Source: Penaeus vannamei (Eukaryota > Arthropoda > Malacostraca > Decapoda > Penaeidae). From it: a stretch of DNA of 64,000 bases. Below, one piece after another: positions 1-14,700 of the stretch (within the stretch, counting starts at the first letter, position 1; each line of letters starts with the position of its first letter). Position numbers and translations under genes: made by a program. The stretch spans positions 26,262,556 through 26,326,555 of the forward strand of contig NC_091552.1 in the NCBI RefSeq assembly GCF_042767895.1, in the 5' to 3' direction. The notes beneath the pieces were generated by a model that was not told the origin of the DNA, did no database searches, and was given only the letters and a program-made list of their open reading frames with translations.

Positions 1-3000
1 TGTTAATAACAATGATAATGACAATAATAATGATATTAATGATAAAGTCATAATTATAATGATAATCTTGGTAATTACTGCAATAATAGTAATAATTAAC
101 TCTACCCCAATAATTTCCATACTAATAATGGCAATAGAAATAATAACATCATTATCATTGTCATTATAATTATTACTATTTCTATTATCATCATTATTGC
201 TATTATTATTATACAAATAATTATAACGATGAAAATAGCAATAATAATTAGCATAATAATTATTATAACTGCAATAATGATGATAATAATGATAATAATC
301 ATAAAAATAAACAGTAATGATAATATTGATGATAATAATCATCATTCAGTCCATTTATAATGAAATAAATGCCAGAAGAAATCAAATCCCATAAGTCGAA
401 AAAACGGCAAAATCTAGCGTGTTACAGCCTTTTGAGAGAAACGTCGAGAAAAAAAAAACCTTTTCGCTTTTTAATGGCAATTATGAGGATTTTAACATTA
501 AGTCAGGTGATTTTGATGATTTCCATGATGATTCCTTTATTATTGACAATAATGATGATAATTATGATGATAATGACAGTGATGATGACAATAATAATGA
601 TGATAATAATAGTCATAATTATTATGATAATCTTGATAATTACTGCAATAATTAACTCTATTCTAATAATTTCCATACAAATAATGGGAATAGAAATGAT
701 CATAACATCATTATCATTGTCATTATAATTATTATTAATGTCATTATTATTTCTAAGATTATCATTATTGCTATTATCATTATATAAATAGTTATAATGA
801 TAAAAATAGCAATAATAATTAACATGATAATTATTATAATTGAAATAATGATGATAATCATGATGATAATGAATATAATGATAATAATAATAAAAATGAT
901 GACAGTAATGATAATAATGAAAATAATTATCATTCAGTCCATTTATCATGAAATAAAGGCCAGAGGTAATAAAATCCTAGAAGTAAAAAAACGGCAAAAT
1001 CTAGAGTATTTGAGAGAAACGTCGAAAAAAACCCTCTTACGCCTTTTAATGGTAATTATGAGGATTTTAACATTAATTCAGGTAATTATGATGATTTCCA
1101 TGATGATTCCTTTTTAATGACAATAATGATGATAATTATGATGATAATGACAATGATAATGACAATAATAATGATAATAATGATAAAGTCATAATTATAA
1201 TGATAATCTTAAAATTAGTTCAATAATAGCAATAATTAACTATATTCCAATAATTTCCATACTAATAATGGCAATAGAAATAATAATAACATAATTATCA
1301 TTGAAATTATAATTATTATTATTGTCTTTATTTTTTTAAAAATTTATCATTTTTGCTATTTTCATTATAAAAAAATTATAATGATAAAAATAGCAATAAT
1401 TTTAAACATAAAAATTTATTATAACTGCAATAATGATGATAATAATAATGATAATCATGATGATAATGATATAATAATAAAATTTAAGAATAATAAAATA
1501 ATGATAATAATATTTTTCCAGTCCATTTTTAATAAAATAAAGGCCAAAAGTAAAAAAACCCCCCAAAAGGCGAAAAAACGGAAAAATTAAGCGATTCCAG
1601 CCTTTTAGAGAAACTCAAAAAAAAAAACTTTTCCTTTTTTAAAATTGGTAATTATGAGGTTTTTTAACATTAATTCGGGTTAATTATGATTTTTCATTTT
1701 TTTCCTTTTTAAGGGAATTGATAATTATGTTTATAATAACAATGATAATGAAAATAATAATGATAATAATAAAATTTAAAAATTTATAAGGGTTAATTTT
1801 GATAATTACTGCAATAATAGCAAAAATTTAACTCTTTTCCCAAAAATTTTTCCAACTAATAAGGGCAATAGAAAAAAATTAAATAATTATCATTGTCATT
1901 ATAATTTTTATTATTTCTTTATTATTTCAAAAATTTTTCTTTTAAATTAAAAATAGTTATTGATAAAAATGGCAATAATAATTACCATAAAAATTTATTA
2001 AAAACTGCAATAATGAAAAAATAATAATGATAATCAGGGAATTGATTATAATAATAATAATCATAAAAATAATAACAGTAATAAAAAAAAGTGATAATAA
2101 TTATTTTTCCAGTAAAATTTATAATGAAAAAAAGGGCCAAAAGTAATAAAATCCCAAAAAAAAAATCTAGGGTATTAAAACCTTTTGAAAAAAAACGTCA
2201 AAAAAAAACCTTTTTCCTTTTTAATGGAAATTTATGAGGTTTTAAAACATTAATTCAGGTAATTTGAGGTTTTTCCATGATAATTTTTTTATTATTGCAA
2301 TAATGTTGATAATTATGATGATAATGAAATGATAATGAAATAATAATGATAATAATGAAAAAATCATAATTATAATGATAATTTTGAAATTTACGAAAAA
2401 AATAGCAAAAATTTAACTTTATTCCAAAAATTTTAAACTAAAAAGGGCTAGAAATAAAATACATTATCATTTGTCTTTAATAATTATTATTATTGTCATT
2501 TTTATTTCTAAATTTATCATTTTTTTTTTATTATCATTATAAAATAGTTATAATGATAAAAATAGCAATAATAATTAGCATAAAAATTTATTTAACTAAT
2601 AATGAAAATTTAATAATGATAATCATGATGAAATGCCCAATAATGATAATCTTAAAAATAATGACAAAATTTTGATAAAAAATGATAATAATTTTTATTC
2701 AGCCCATTTATAATGAAAAAAGGGGGCCAAAAGTAATAAAACCCCAAAAAGTCAAAAAAAAACCGGCAAAATCTAGCGTATTACGGGCTTTTAGAGAAAC
2801 TCAAAAAAAAAAACTTTTCGTTTTTTTTGGTAATTATGAGGTTTTTAAAAAATTAATTCAGGTAATTTGATGTTTTTCCTGATCCCCCTTTTATTATTCC
2901 CAAAGATGAAATTATAATGAAATGATAATGACAAAAATAATGATAAATTTTAAATAAATTATAATGATAATTTTGAAAATTAAATGAAATAATAGAAAAA

Positions 3001-3840
3001 TTTAATTTTTCCAAAAAACCCCCCAATAATGAAAAAAGAAAATTTAAAAAAAACCCAAATAAAATTGGAAAATTTAAAATTTATTACCTTTTGAAATATT
3101 TAAAAAAATTTTTTTTTGCTTTTAATTTAATTTTTTTTATGATAATAAAATGGGCATAAAAATTTGAAAATTTAATCTTTAAATTAATAATTTAATGATT
3201 TTAAATTTAAGGATAATTGTAAATAAAATGATAATTTATAAGAAAAATTTTGCGAAATTTAAAAATAATGAATATAAAATTTATTAATATTTTAATGAAA
3301 AAAACCAAAAGAATAAAATATAATGAAAAAAAGGAAAAAAAATTTTAATTTTAGAGAAAAATCAAAAACCCTTTTTTTTTTATTTTAATTTTTAATTTTA
3401 ATTTTAAATTTAAAATTTAATGATGATTTTCATAAACCCACCCATAATGAAAAAAGGTAAAATTATAAAAAAAAAAAATAAAATAAGGCAAATTAATAAT
3501 GAAAAAAATTAAAAAAAACATTTTTTTTAAGGGGATAATTTTGATTTTTCTCCAAAATTCGGCAAATTATAAAGATTTTCATGAAATCCCAAATAATAAA
3601 AAACTTTAAATTAGGATAATTATAATAAAATGATAATTATAATAATAATTTGCGTAATTAAGGCAATAATAGCAATCATCAACAATACTCTAATGATTTT
3701 CATGAAAAAACAATAAGACAAAACGATGATGATAATAATTAGAAATAAAAAATGATAGTAGAAAAATCATAATATCGCTATAATTGTTATTACAATTAAT
3801 ACTGTTGTTGTTATTATTTCAAAAATTTATCATTATTGTT
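1..3840 (-). repeat. AT-rich long-monomer satellite, eroded, minus orientation
   Basis: This stretch is built from TAATGA-like triplet and hexamer runs interrupted by a recurrent non-simple core. The core's mirror (cagtccatttataatgaaa, then an aaaacggcaaaatctagcg segment) recurs near 350-480, 940-1040, 1520-1620, 2110-2230 and 2700-2830. The same core lies in plus orientation in the array after 5761, so this block is inverted relative to it. From about 1500 to 3550 the copies are progressively corrupted by longer A and T runs and lost bases. That looks either like old decay or like poor consensus quality. The last ~300 bases (3540-3840) resemble a divergent monomer subtype also seen at 15290-16020. 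No gene is visible: the Ile/Met/Asn-rich open frames follow from the repeat. Confidence 0.85.
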
Positions 3841-4220
3841 ATTATCTTTAACTTAACCTAACCTAACCAAACCCCTAACCTTCCCTTTTACCTTACCCTT
3901 ACCTTACCTTCCCCTTACCTTACCTTCCCTTACCTTACCTTCCCTTTACCTTTCCCTTTAACCCCCTTTCCCTTTCCCAACCAAACCTAACCTAACCTAA
4001 CCTAACCTAACCCTAACCTAACCTAACCTAACCTAACCTAACCAAAACCTAGCCTAGCCTAGCCTAGCCTAGCCTACCCCTAGCCTAGCCAAAGCCAAAC
4101 CAAACCCAAAACCAAACCAAACCAAACCAAACCTAACCAAAACCTAACCAAACCCCAAAACCTAACCTAACCAAAACCAAACCTAACCTAACCTAACCTA
4201 ACCTAACCTAACCTAACCTA
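3841..4220. repeat. Telomere-like CCTAA block with CCTTA, CCTAG and CCAAA variants
   Basis: Runs of cctaa (complement TTAGG, the common arthropod telomere unit) occupy this interval together with blocks of related pentamers: cctta around 3880-3950, cctag around 4050-4090 and ccaaa around 4095-4150. The block lies internally, flanked by AT-rich satellite on the left and a CCTAA-bearing satellite on the right, so it is an interstitial or subtelomeric telomere-like tract in this assembly. Variant pentamers clustered by type suggest local amplification rather than a functional chromosome end. Confidence 0.85.
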
Positions 4221-5760
4221 GTCTCCTGGTCACATTTGAGCCTAACCTAACCTAACATAACCTCACCAAATTCCAGATAATGTAACCTAACCTCCATTAA
4301 ACTGATTTAATATAAACCTTATGTAAGAAAACGAAATTTGGAGTCTCTTGGTCAAATTTGAGCCTAACCTAACCTAACCTAATCTAACCAAACCAAATTC
4401 CAGCTAATGTAACCTAACATCCATGAAACTGATTTAATATAAACCTTATGTAAGAAAACGAAATTTTGGAGTCTCCTGGTCAAATTTGAGCCTAACCTAA
4501 CCTAAACTAACCTTACCAAATTCCAGTTATTATAACCTAACCTCCATTAAACTGATTTAATATAAACCTTATGTCAGAAACCAAAATTTAGAGTCTCCTG
4601 GTCAAATATGAGCCTAACCTAACCTAATCTAACGTAACCTAACCTCACCAAATTCCAGCTAATGTAACCTAACCTCCATTTAACACATTTAATATAAACC
4701 TTATGTAAGAAAACGAAATTTGGAGTCTCCTGGTCAAATTTGAGCCTAACCTAACCTAACCTAACAAAACCTAACCTCACCAAATTCCAGCTAATGTAAC
4801 CTAACCTCCATTAAACTGATTTAATGTAAACCTTATGTAAGAAAACGAAATTTAGAGTCTCCTGGTCAAATTTGAGCTTAACCAAACCTAACCTAACCTA
4901 ACCTCACGAAATTCCAGGTAATGTAAACTAACCTCCATTAAACTGATTTAATATAATACTTATGAGCCTAACCTCACCAATTTCCAGCTAATGTAACCTA
5001 ACCTCCATTAAATTGATTTGGTATAAACCTTATGAAAGAAAACAAACTTTGGAGTCTCCTGGTCAAATTTGAGCCTAACTTAACCTAACCTAACCTAACC
5101 TAACCTAACCTCACCAAATTCCAGCTAATGTAATCTAACCTCTATTAAACTGATTTAATATAAACCTTCTTTAAGAAAACGAAATTTGGAGTCTCCTGGT
5201 CAAATTTGAGCCTAACCTAACCTAACCTAACCTCACCAAATTCTAGTTAATGTAAGCTAACCTCTATTAAACTGATTAAATATAAAGGTTATGTAAAAAA
5301 AAAATTTGGAGTCTCCTGGTCAAATTTAAAATTTAAAAAAACCCTAACCTAACCTAACCTCCCCCAAACCAAATTTCCAATTTAAAACTTTTTTAATATA
5401 AATTTATGTAAGAAAACGAAATTTGGAGTCTCCTGGTCAAATTTAAAACCTAACCAAACCCAAAACCTAACCAAACCCCTCCCCCCAAAATTTCCCAGAA
5501 AATTTAAAAACCTAACCCCCAAATTAAAAACTGATTTAATATAAACCTTAGTAAGAAAACAAAATTTTGGAGTCTCCTGGTCAAATTTGACCCTTAACCA
5601 AAACCTAACCTAACCAAACCCTCACCAAATTCCGGGTAATTAACCTAACCTCCTTTAAAACGTTTTAAATATAAACCTTATGTAAGAAACAAAATTTTTG
5701 GATTTTTCCTGGTCAAATTTGACCCAAAAAACCCTTTAACCTAACCAAAACCTCAAAAAT
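4221..5760. repeat. ~125-bp satellite with embedded telomeric pentamers
   Basis: A tandem satellite in which each monomer begins gtctcctggtcaaatttgag, continues with 2-7 cctaa pentamers, then a caccaaattccagctaatg segment, then an aaactgatttaatataaacc segment. Monomer starts are at about 4221, 4343, 4471, 4593, 4725, 4857, 5054, 5191, 5311, 5428 and 5572, with a truncated unit near 4966 and a last eroded one near 5705. Spacing is mostly 117-144 bp and varies with pentamer number. From 5310 onward the monomers show the same homopolymer corruption as 1500-3550. No coding potential is seen. Confidence 0.88.
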
Positions 5761-8700
5761 TTCCTATAAATGGACTGGATATTAACTATTATCATCATTA
5801 TTATCATTACTGTCATTATTCCTATGCTCAATTTCATTATAGTCATTGACATCTTGATTATCATCATTATTATCATTATTGCAGTTATAATGATTTTTAT
5901 GCTAATTATTATAGCTATTTTCATCATAACTATTTTTATAATGTTAATAGCAATAATGATAATTTTAGAAATGATAATGACAATAGTAATAATTGTAATG
6001 ACAAAGATAATGATGTTATTATTATTTCTATTGTCATTAATAGTTTGAATATTATTGTAATAGTGTTACTTATTGCTATTATTGCAGTAATTGTCAAAAT
6101 AATTATTATAATTATGATTTTATCATTATTATCATTATTATTGTCATTATCATTATCTTTATCATCATAATTATCATCATTATAGCATATAATGAAGGAA
6201 TTATCATGAAAATCATCACAATTACCTGAACTAATATTAAAATCCACATAATTACCAATAAGAAGCGAAAATTATTTTTTAGACTTTTCTTTCAAAAGGC
6301 TGTAATACTCTAGATTTCTCCGTTTTTTCGACTTTGGGGATTTTATTACTTGTGGCCTTTATTTCATTATAAATGGACTGGATAATAATTATTATCATCA
6401 TTATTATCATTACTCTCATTATTCTTGTGATCATTTTCATTATAGCCATTGCCATCATGATTATCATCATTATTATCATCATTATTGCAGTTATAATGAT
6501 TATTATACTAATTATTATAGCTATTTTCATCATCATAACTATTTTATTAATGATAATAGCAAAAATGATAATTTTAGAAATAATAATGACAATACTAATA
6601 ATTGTAATGACAATGATAATGATATTTTTATTTATTCTATTGTCATTATTAGTCTGAAAATTATTGGAATAGAGTTGACTATTATTCTGTAAATATCAAA
6701 ATTATCATATCAATTATGATTTTATCATTATCATTATCATTGTCATTATCATCATAATTATCATCATTATTGAATATAATGAAGGAATTATCATGAAAAT
6801 CATCACAATTACCTGATGATTATCTGATGATTACCAATAAGAAAGGTTGTAATACGCTAGATTTTGCCGTTCTTTCGGCTTATGGGATTTTATTACTTTT
6901 GGTCTTTATTTCATTATAAATGGACTAGATAATAATTATTATCATCTTTCTTATCGTTACTGTCATTATTCTTATGATTATTATCATTATAGTCATTATT
7001 ATCATGCTTATCATCATTATTATCATCATTATTGCAGTTATAATGATTATCATGCTAATTATTATAGCTATTTTCATCATCAAATCTATTTTTATAATGA
7101 TAATAGCAATAACAATAATTTTTGAAATAATAATGACAATTGTGATAATTATAATGACAATGATAATGATGTTATTATTATTTCTATTGTCATTATGTCT
7201 GAAAATTATTGGAATAGAGATGATTATTGCTATTATTGCAGTAATTATCAAAATTATCATTATAATTATGAGTTTATCATTATTATCATTATTATTATCA
7301 TTAACATTGTCATTATCATCATAATTATCATCATTATTACATATAATGAAGTAATTATCATGAAAATCATCACAATTACCTGAATTAATGTTAAAGTCCT
7401 CATAATTACCAATAAAAAGCAAAAATGTTTTTTTTCGACATTTCTCTGCAATACGCTAGATTTTGCCGTTTTCCGACTTTTTGGATTTTATTACTTTTGG
7501 CCTTCATTTCATTATAAATGGACTGGATAATAACTATTATCATCATTATTATCATTAATGTCATTATTTTTCTGTTTCTTATCATTATAGTCATTCCATC
7601 ATGATTATCATTATTATCATCATTATTGCAGTTATAATGATTATTATGTTAATTATTATAGCTATTTTCATCATCATAACTATTTTTATAATGATAATAG
7701 CAATAATGATAATTTTAGAAATAATAATGACAATGGTAATAATTATAATGACAATGATAAAGATCCTATTATCATTTATATTTTCATTATTAGTCTGAAA
7801 AGTATTGGAATAGAATTGATTATTGCTATTTTTGCTGTAAATATCAAAATTATCATTATAATTATTATTGTATCATTATTATCATTATTATTGTCATTAT
7901 CATTGTCATTATCATCATAATTATCATCATTATTGCATATAATGAAGAATTATCATGAATATCATCACAATTACCTGAATTAATGTTAAAATCCCCATAA
8001 TTACCAATAAAAAGCGAAAAGGGTTTTTTCGACTTCTGGGATTATATTACTTTTGGCCTAGATTTCGTTATAAATGGACTGGATAATAATTATTATAATC
8101 ATTATTATCATTACTGTCATTATTCTTATGATTATTATCATTATAGTCATTATCGTGATTATCATCATTATTATCATCATTATTGCAGTTATGATGATTA
8201 TCATGCTAATTATTATAGCTATTTTCATCATCATAACTATTTTTATAATGATAATAGCAATAATGATAATTTTATAAATGATAGTGACAATAGTAATAAT
8301 TGTAATGACAATGATAATTATGTTATTATTTTTTCTATTGTCATTATTTGTTTGAAAATTATTGTAATAGTGTTGATTAATGCTACTATTGCAGTAATTA
8401 TCAAAATTATCATTATAATTATGATTTTATCATTATTATCATTATTATTGTCATTATCATTATTATTGTCATTATCATTATTATCATAATTATCATTATT
8501 ATCATAATTATCATTATTATTGCATATAATGAAGGAATTATCATGAAAATCATCACAATTACCTGGATTAATATTAAAATTCAAATAATAACCAATAAAA
8601 AGCGAATAGGTTTTTTTTCGTCGTTTCTCTCAAAATGACTTTATTTCATTATAAATGGACTGGATAATAATTATTATCATCATTATTATCATTACTGTCA

Positions 8701-11700
8701 TTATTCTTATGATCATTTTCATTATAGTCATTGCCATCATGATTATCATCATTATTGCATTTATGATGATTATTATTAATTATTATAGCTATTTTCATCC
8801 TCATAACTATTTTTATAATGATAATAGCAATAATGATAATTTTAGAAATAATAATGACAATAGTAATAATTATAATGACAATGATAATGATATTATTTCT
8901 ATTGTCATTATTAGTCTGAAAATTATTGGAATAGAGTTGATTATTGCTATTATTGGAGTAATTATCAAAATTATCATTATAATTCTGATTTTATCATTAT
9001 TATCATTATTATTGTTAGTATCATTGTCATTATCATCATAATTATCATCATTATTGGATATAATGAAGGAACTATCATGAAAATCATCAAAATTACCTGA
9101 ATTAATGTTAAAATCCTCATAACAACCAAAAAAAAAGCGAAAGTTTTTTTTTCGACGTTTCTCTCAAAAGGATTGTAATACGTTAGATTTTGCCGTTTTT
9201 TTTTTTTTTTTTTTACTTATTGGATTTTATTACTTTGGGCCTTTATTTCATTATAAATGGACTAGAAAATAAACATTATCATCATTATTATCATTGCTGT
9301 CATTTTTCTTATGATTATTATTATTATAGTCATTATCATCATGATTATCATCATTATTATCATCATTATAGCAATGATAATGGTTATTATGCTAATTATT
9401 ATAGCTATTTTCATCATCATAACTATTTTCATAATGATAATAGGAATAATGATAATTTTAGAAATAATAATTACAATAGTAATAATTATAATGACAATGA
9501 TAATTATGTTATTATTATTTCTATTGTCATTATTAGTCTTAAAATCATTATAATAGACTTGATTATTGCTATTATTTCATTAATTATCAAAATTATCATT
9601 ATAATTATGATTTTATTGTCATTATCATTGCCATTATCATCATAATTATCATCATTATTGCATATAATGAAGGAATTATCATGAAAATCATCACAATTAC
9701 CTCTTAATTAAATACCAAAAAAATTGGAACGGTTTTTTTCGACGTTTCGACTTCTGGGATTTTATTACTTTTGGCCTTGATTTCATTATAAATGGACTGG
9801 ATAATAATTATTATCATCATTATTATCATTACTGTCATTATTCTTATGATTATTATCATTATAGTCATTATCATCATGATTATCATCATTATTATTATTA
9901 TTGCAGTTATAATGAATATTATGGTTAATATTTTAGCTATTTTCATCATCACAACTCTTTTCATAATGATAATAGCAATAATGATAATTCTAGAAATAAT
10001 AATGACAATAGTAATAACTATAATGAATATGATAATAATGTTATTATTATTTCTATTGTCATTATTAGTCTGAAAATTATTGGAATGGAGTTGTTTCTTG
10101 CAATTGTTGCAGTAATTATCAAAATTATCATTATAATTATAATTTTATCATTATTATCATTATTATTGTCATATCATTAAAATTTTCATCATAATTATCA
10201 TCATTATTGCATATAATGAAAATCATCACAATTACCTGAATTAATGCTAAAATCCTCATAATTACCAATAAAAAGCGAAAAGTTTTTTTTTCGACGTTTC
10301 TCTCAAAAAGCTAGATTTTGCCGTTTTTTCGACTTCTGGGATTTTATTACTTTTAGCCTTGATTTCATTATAAATGGACTGGATAATAATTATTATCCTC
10401 ATTATTATCATTACTGTCATTATTCTTATGATTATCATTATAGTCATTATCATCATGATTTTCATTATTATCATCATTATTGCAGTTATAATGATTATAA
10501 TGCTAATTATTATAGGTATTTTCATCATCATGACTATTTATATAATGATAATAACAATAATGATAATTTTAGAAATAATGACAATGATAATGATATTATT
10601 ATTTCTATTGTCATTATTAGTCTGATAATTATTGGAATAGAGTTGATTATTGCTATTATTGCAGTAATTATGAAAATTCTCATTATAATTAGGATTTTAT
10701 CCTTATTATCATTATTATTGTCGTTATCATTGTCATTATCATCATAATTATAATCATTATTGCATAATATGAAGGAATTATGAAAATCATCACAATTACT
10801 TAAATTAATGTTAAAAAAAGCGAATAGGTTTTTTTTCGACGTTTCTCTGAAAAGTCTAGGTTTTGCCGTTTTTTCGACTTTTGGGATTTTATTACTTTTG
10901 TTCTTTATTTCAATATAAATGGACTGGATAATAATTATTATGATCATTATTATCATTACTGTCATTATTATAATAATTATTATCATTATAGTCATTATCA
11001 TCATTATTGTAATTATAATGATTATTATGCTAATTATTATATATATTTTCATCATCATAACTATTTGAATAATGGTAATAGCAATAATGATAATTTTAGA
11101 AGTAATAATGACAATAGTATTAATTATAATGACAATGATAATGATGTTACTATTATTTCTATTACCATTATTAGTCTGAAAATTATTGGAATAGGGTTGA
11201 TTATTGCTATTATTGCAATAATTATCAAAATTATTCCTATAAATATGATTTTATCATTACTATCATTATTATTTTTCATTATCATTGTCATTATCATCAT
11301 AATTATCATCATTATTGCATATCATGAAAATCATCACAATTTCCTGCATTAATGTTAAAATTCCCATACATTTTGCCGTTTTTTAACTTATGGGGTTTTA
11401 TTACTTCTGGCCTTTATTTCATTATAAATGGACTGAATGATAATTATTATCATCATTATTATCATTAATGTCAATATTCTTATGATTAATATCATTATAG
11501 TCATTATCATCATGATCATCATCATTGTTATCCTCATTATTGCAGTTATAATGATTATTATGCTAATTATTATAGCTATTTTCATCATCATAACTATTTT
11601 CATAATGATAATGGCAATAATGATAACTTTAGAAATAATAATGACAATAGTAATAATTATAATGACAATGATGTTATTATTATTTTTATCGTCATTATTA

Positions 11701-14700
11701 GTCTGAAAATTATTAGAATAGGGTTCATTATTGCTATTATTGCTGTAAATATCAAAATTATCATTATGATTATGATTTTATCATTATTATCATTATGATT
11801 ATGATTTTATCATTATTATCATTATTATTGTCATTATCATTGTCATTATCATCATAATTATCATAATTATTGCATATAATGAAGGAATTATCATGGAAAA
11901 CATCACAATTACCTGAATTAATGTTAAAATCCTCATCATTACCAATAAAAAGCGAAAAGTGTGTTTTTTCGACGTTTCTCTCAAAAGGCTAGATTTTGCC
12001 GTTTTTTCGACTTATGGGATTTTATTACTTTTGGCTTTTATTTCATTATAAATGGACTGGATAATAATTATTATCATCATTATTATCATTACTGTCATTA
12101 TTCTAATTATTGTTATCATTATAGTCATTATCATCATGATTATCATCATTATTATCATCATTATTGCAGTTATAATAATTATTATGCTAATTGTCATTTT
12201 AATTTTAATCATTTAATCATCATAACTAATTTTATAATGATAATAGCAATAATGATAATTTTAGAGATAATAATGACAATAGTAATAATTATAATGACAA
12301 TGATAATGATTTTAGTATTATTTCTATTGTCATTATTAATCTGAAAATTATTGGAATAGAGTTGATTATTGCTATTATTGTAGTAATTCTCAAAATTATC
12401 ATTATAATTATGATATTATCATTATTATCATTATTTTTGTCATTATCATCATAATTATCATCATTATTGCATATAATGAAGGAATTATCATGAAAATCAT
12501 CACAATTACCTGAATTAATGTAAAAATCCTCATAATTACCAATAAAATAAAAGTTTTTTTCGACGTTTCTCTCAATAGGCTGTAATACGCTAGAATTTGC
12601 CGTTTCTTCGACTTTTGGGATTTTATTACTTTTTGCCTTGATTTCATTATAAATGGACTGGATAATAATTATTATCATTATTATCATTACTGTCATTATT
12701 CTTGTAATTAATATCATTATAGTCACTCTCATCATGATTATCATCATTATTATCATCATTATTCGAGTTATAATGATTATCATGTTAATTATTTTAGCTA
12801 TTTTCATCATCATAACTATTTTTATAATGATAATAGCAATAATAATAATTTTAGAAATAATAATGACAATAGTAATAATTATAATGACAATGATAATGAT
12901 GTTAGTATTATTTCTATTTGCATCATTAGTCTAAAAATTATTGGAATAGAGTTGATTATTGCAAATATTGCAGTAATTATCAAAATTATCCTTATAATTT
13001 TGATATTATCATTATCATTATTATTGTCATTATCACAGTCATTATCATCTTAATTATCATTATTATTGCATATAATGAAGGAATTATCATGAAAATCATC
13101 ACAATTACCTGAATTAATGTTAAAATCCTCCTGATTACCAATAAAAAGCGAAAAGGGTTTTTTTCGACGTTTCTCTCAAAATGCTGCAATACGCTAGATT
13201 TTGCTTTTTTTTCGAGTTTTGGATTTTATTACTTTTAGCCTTTATTTCATTATAAATGGACTGCATAATAATTATTATCATCATTATTATCATTACTGTC
13301 ATTATTCTTATAATTATTATCATTATATTCTTTATCATCATGATTATCATCATTATTATCATTATTGCAGTTACAATGATTATTATGCTAATTATTATAG
13401 CTATTTTCATCATCATAACTATTTTTATAATGATAATAGCAATAATGATAATGTTAGATATAATAATGACAATAGTAATAATCATAATGACAATGATAAT
13501 GATGTTATTATTATTTTTATTGTCATTATTAGTCTGAAAATTATTGGAATAGAGTTGATTAATTCTATTAGTGCACTAATTATCAAAATCATCATTATAA
13601 TTATGATTTTATCATTATTATCATTATTATTGTCATTATCATTGTCATTATCATTGTCATTATCATCATAATTATCATCATTATTGCAAAAAATGAAGGA
13701 ATTATCATGAAAATCATCATAGTTACCTGAATTAATGTTAAAATCCTCATAATTACCAATAAAAAGCGTAAAGTTTTTTTTTCGACGTTTCTCTCAATAG
13801 GCTGTAATACGCTAGATTTTCCGTTTTTTCGACTTAATGGGATTTTATTACTTTTGGCCTTGATTTCATTATAAATGGACTGGATAATAATTATTATCAT
13901 CATTATTGCCATTACTGCCATTATTCTTATGATTATTATCATTAGTCATTATCATCATGATTATCATCATTATTATCATCATTATTGCATTTATAATGAT
14001 TATTATGCAAATTATTATAGCTATTTTCATCATCATAACTATTTTTATAATTATAATTGCAATAATGATAAATTCAGAAATAATAATGACAATAGTAAAA
14101 ATTATAATGACAATGATAATGATATTATTATTTCTATTGTCATTATAAGTCTGAAAATTATTGGAATTGACTTGATCATTGCTATTATTGCAGTAATTAT
14201 CAAAATTATCATTATAATTATGATTTTATCATTATTATCATTATTATTGTCATTATCATTGTCATTATCATCATAATTATCATCACTATTGCATATAATG
14301 AAGGAATTATCATGAAAATCATCACAATTACCTGTATTAATGTTAAAATCCTCATAATTATCAATAAAAAGAGAAAAGTTTTTTTTGACGTTGCTCTGAA
14401 AAGTCTGTAATACGCTAGATTTTGCCGTTTTTCTGCTTCTGGGATTTTATTACTTTTGGCCTTTATTTCATTATAAATGGACTGGATAATAATTATCATC
14501 ATTATTATCATTACTGTCATTATTCTTATGATTATTATCATTATAGTCATTACCATCATGATTATCATCATTGTTATCCTCATTATTGCAGTTATAATGA
14601 TTATTATGCTAATTTTTATAGCTATTTTCATCATCATAACTTTTTTATAATGATAATAGCAATAATGATAATTTTAGAAATAATAATGACAATAGTAATA

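Noticed and set aside
4221..5760. CRISPR-like regular spacing of direct repeats
   Set aside because: The genome is eukaryotic, the spacers between repeated words are themselves repeated, and no cas gene exists. It is a satellite.
3841..5760. A true chromosome end
   Set aside because: Telomere-like repeats are internal, variant-rich and flanked by satellite on both sides. Nothing indicates an active terminus unless the scaffold is misjoined.
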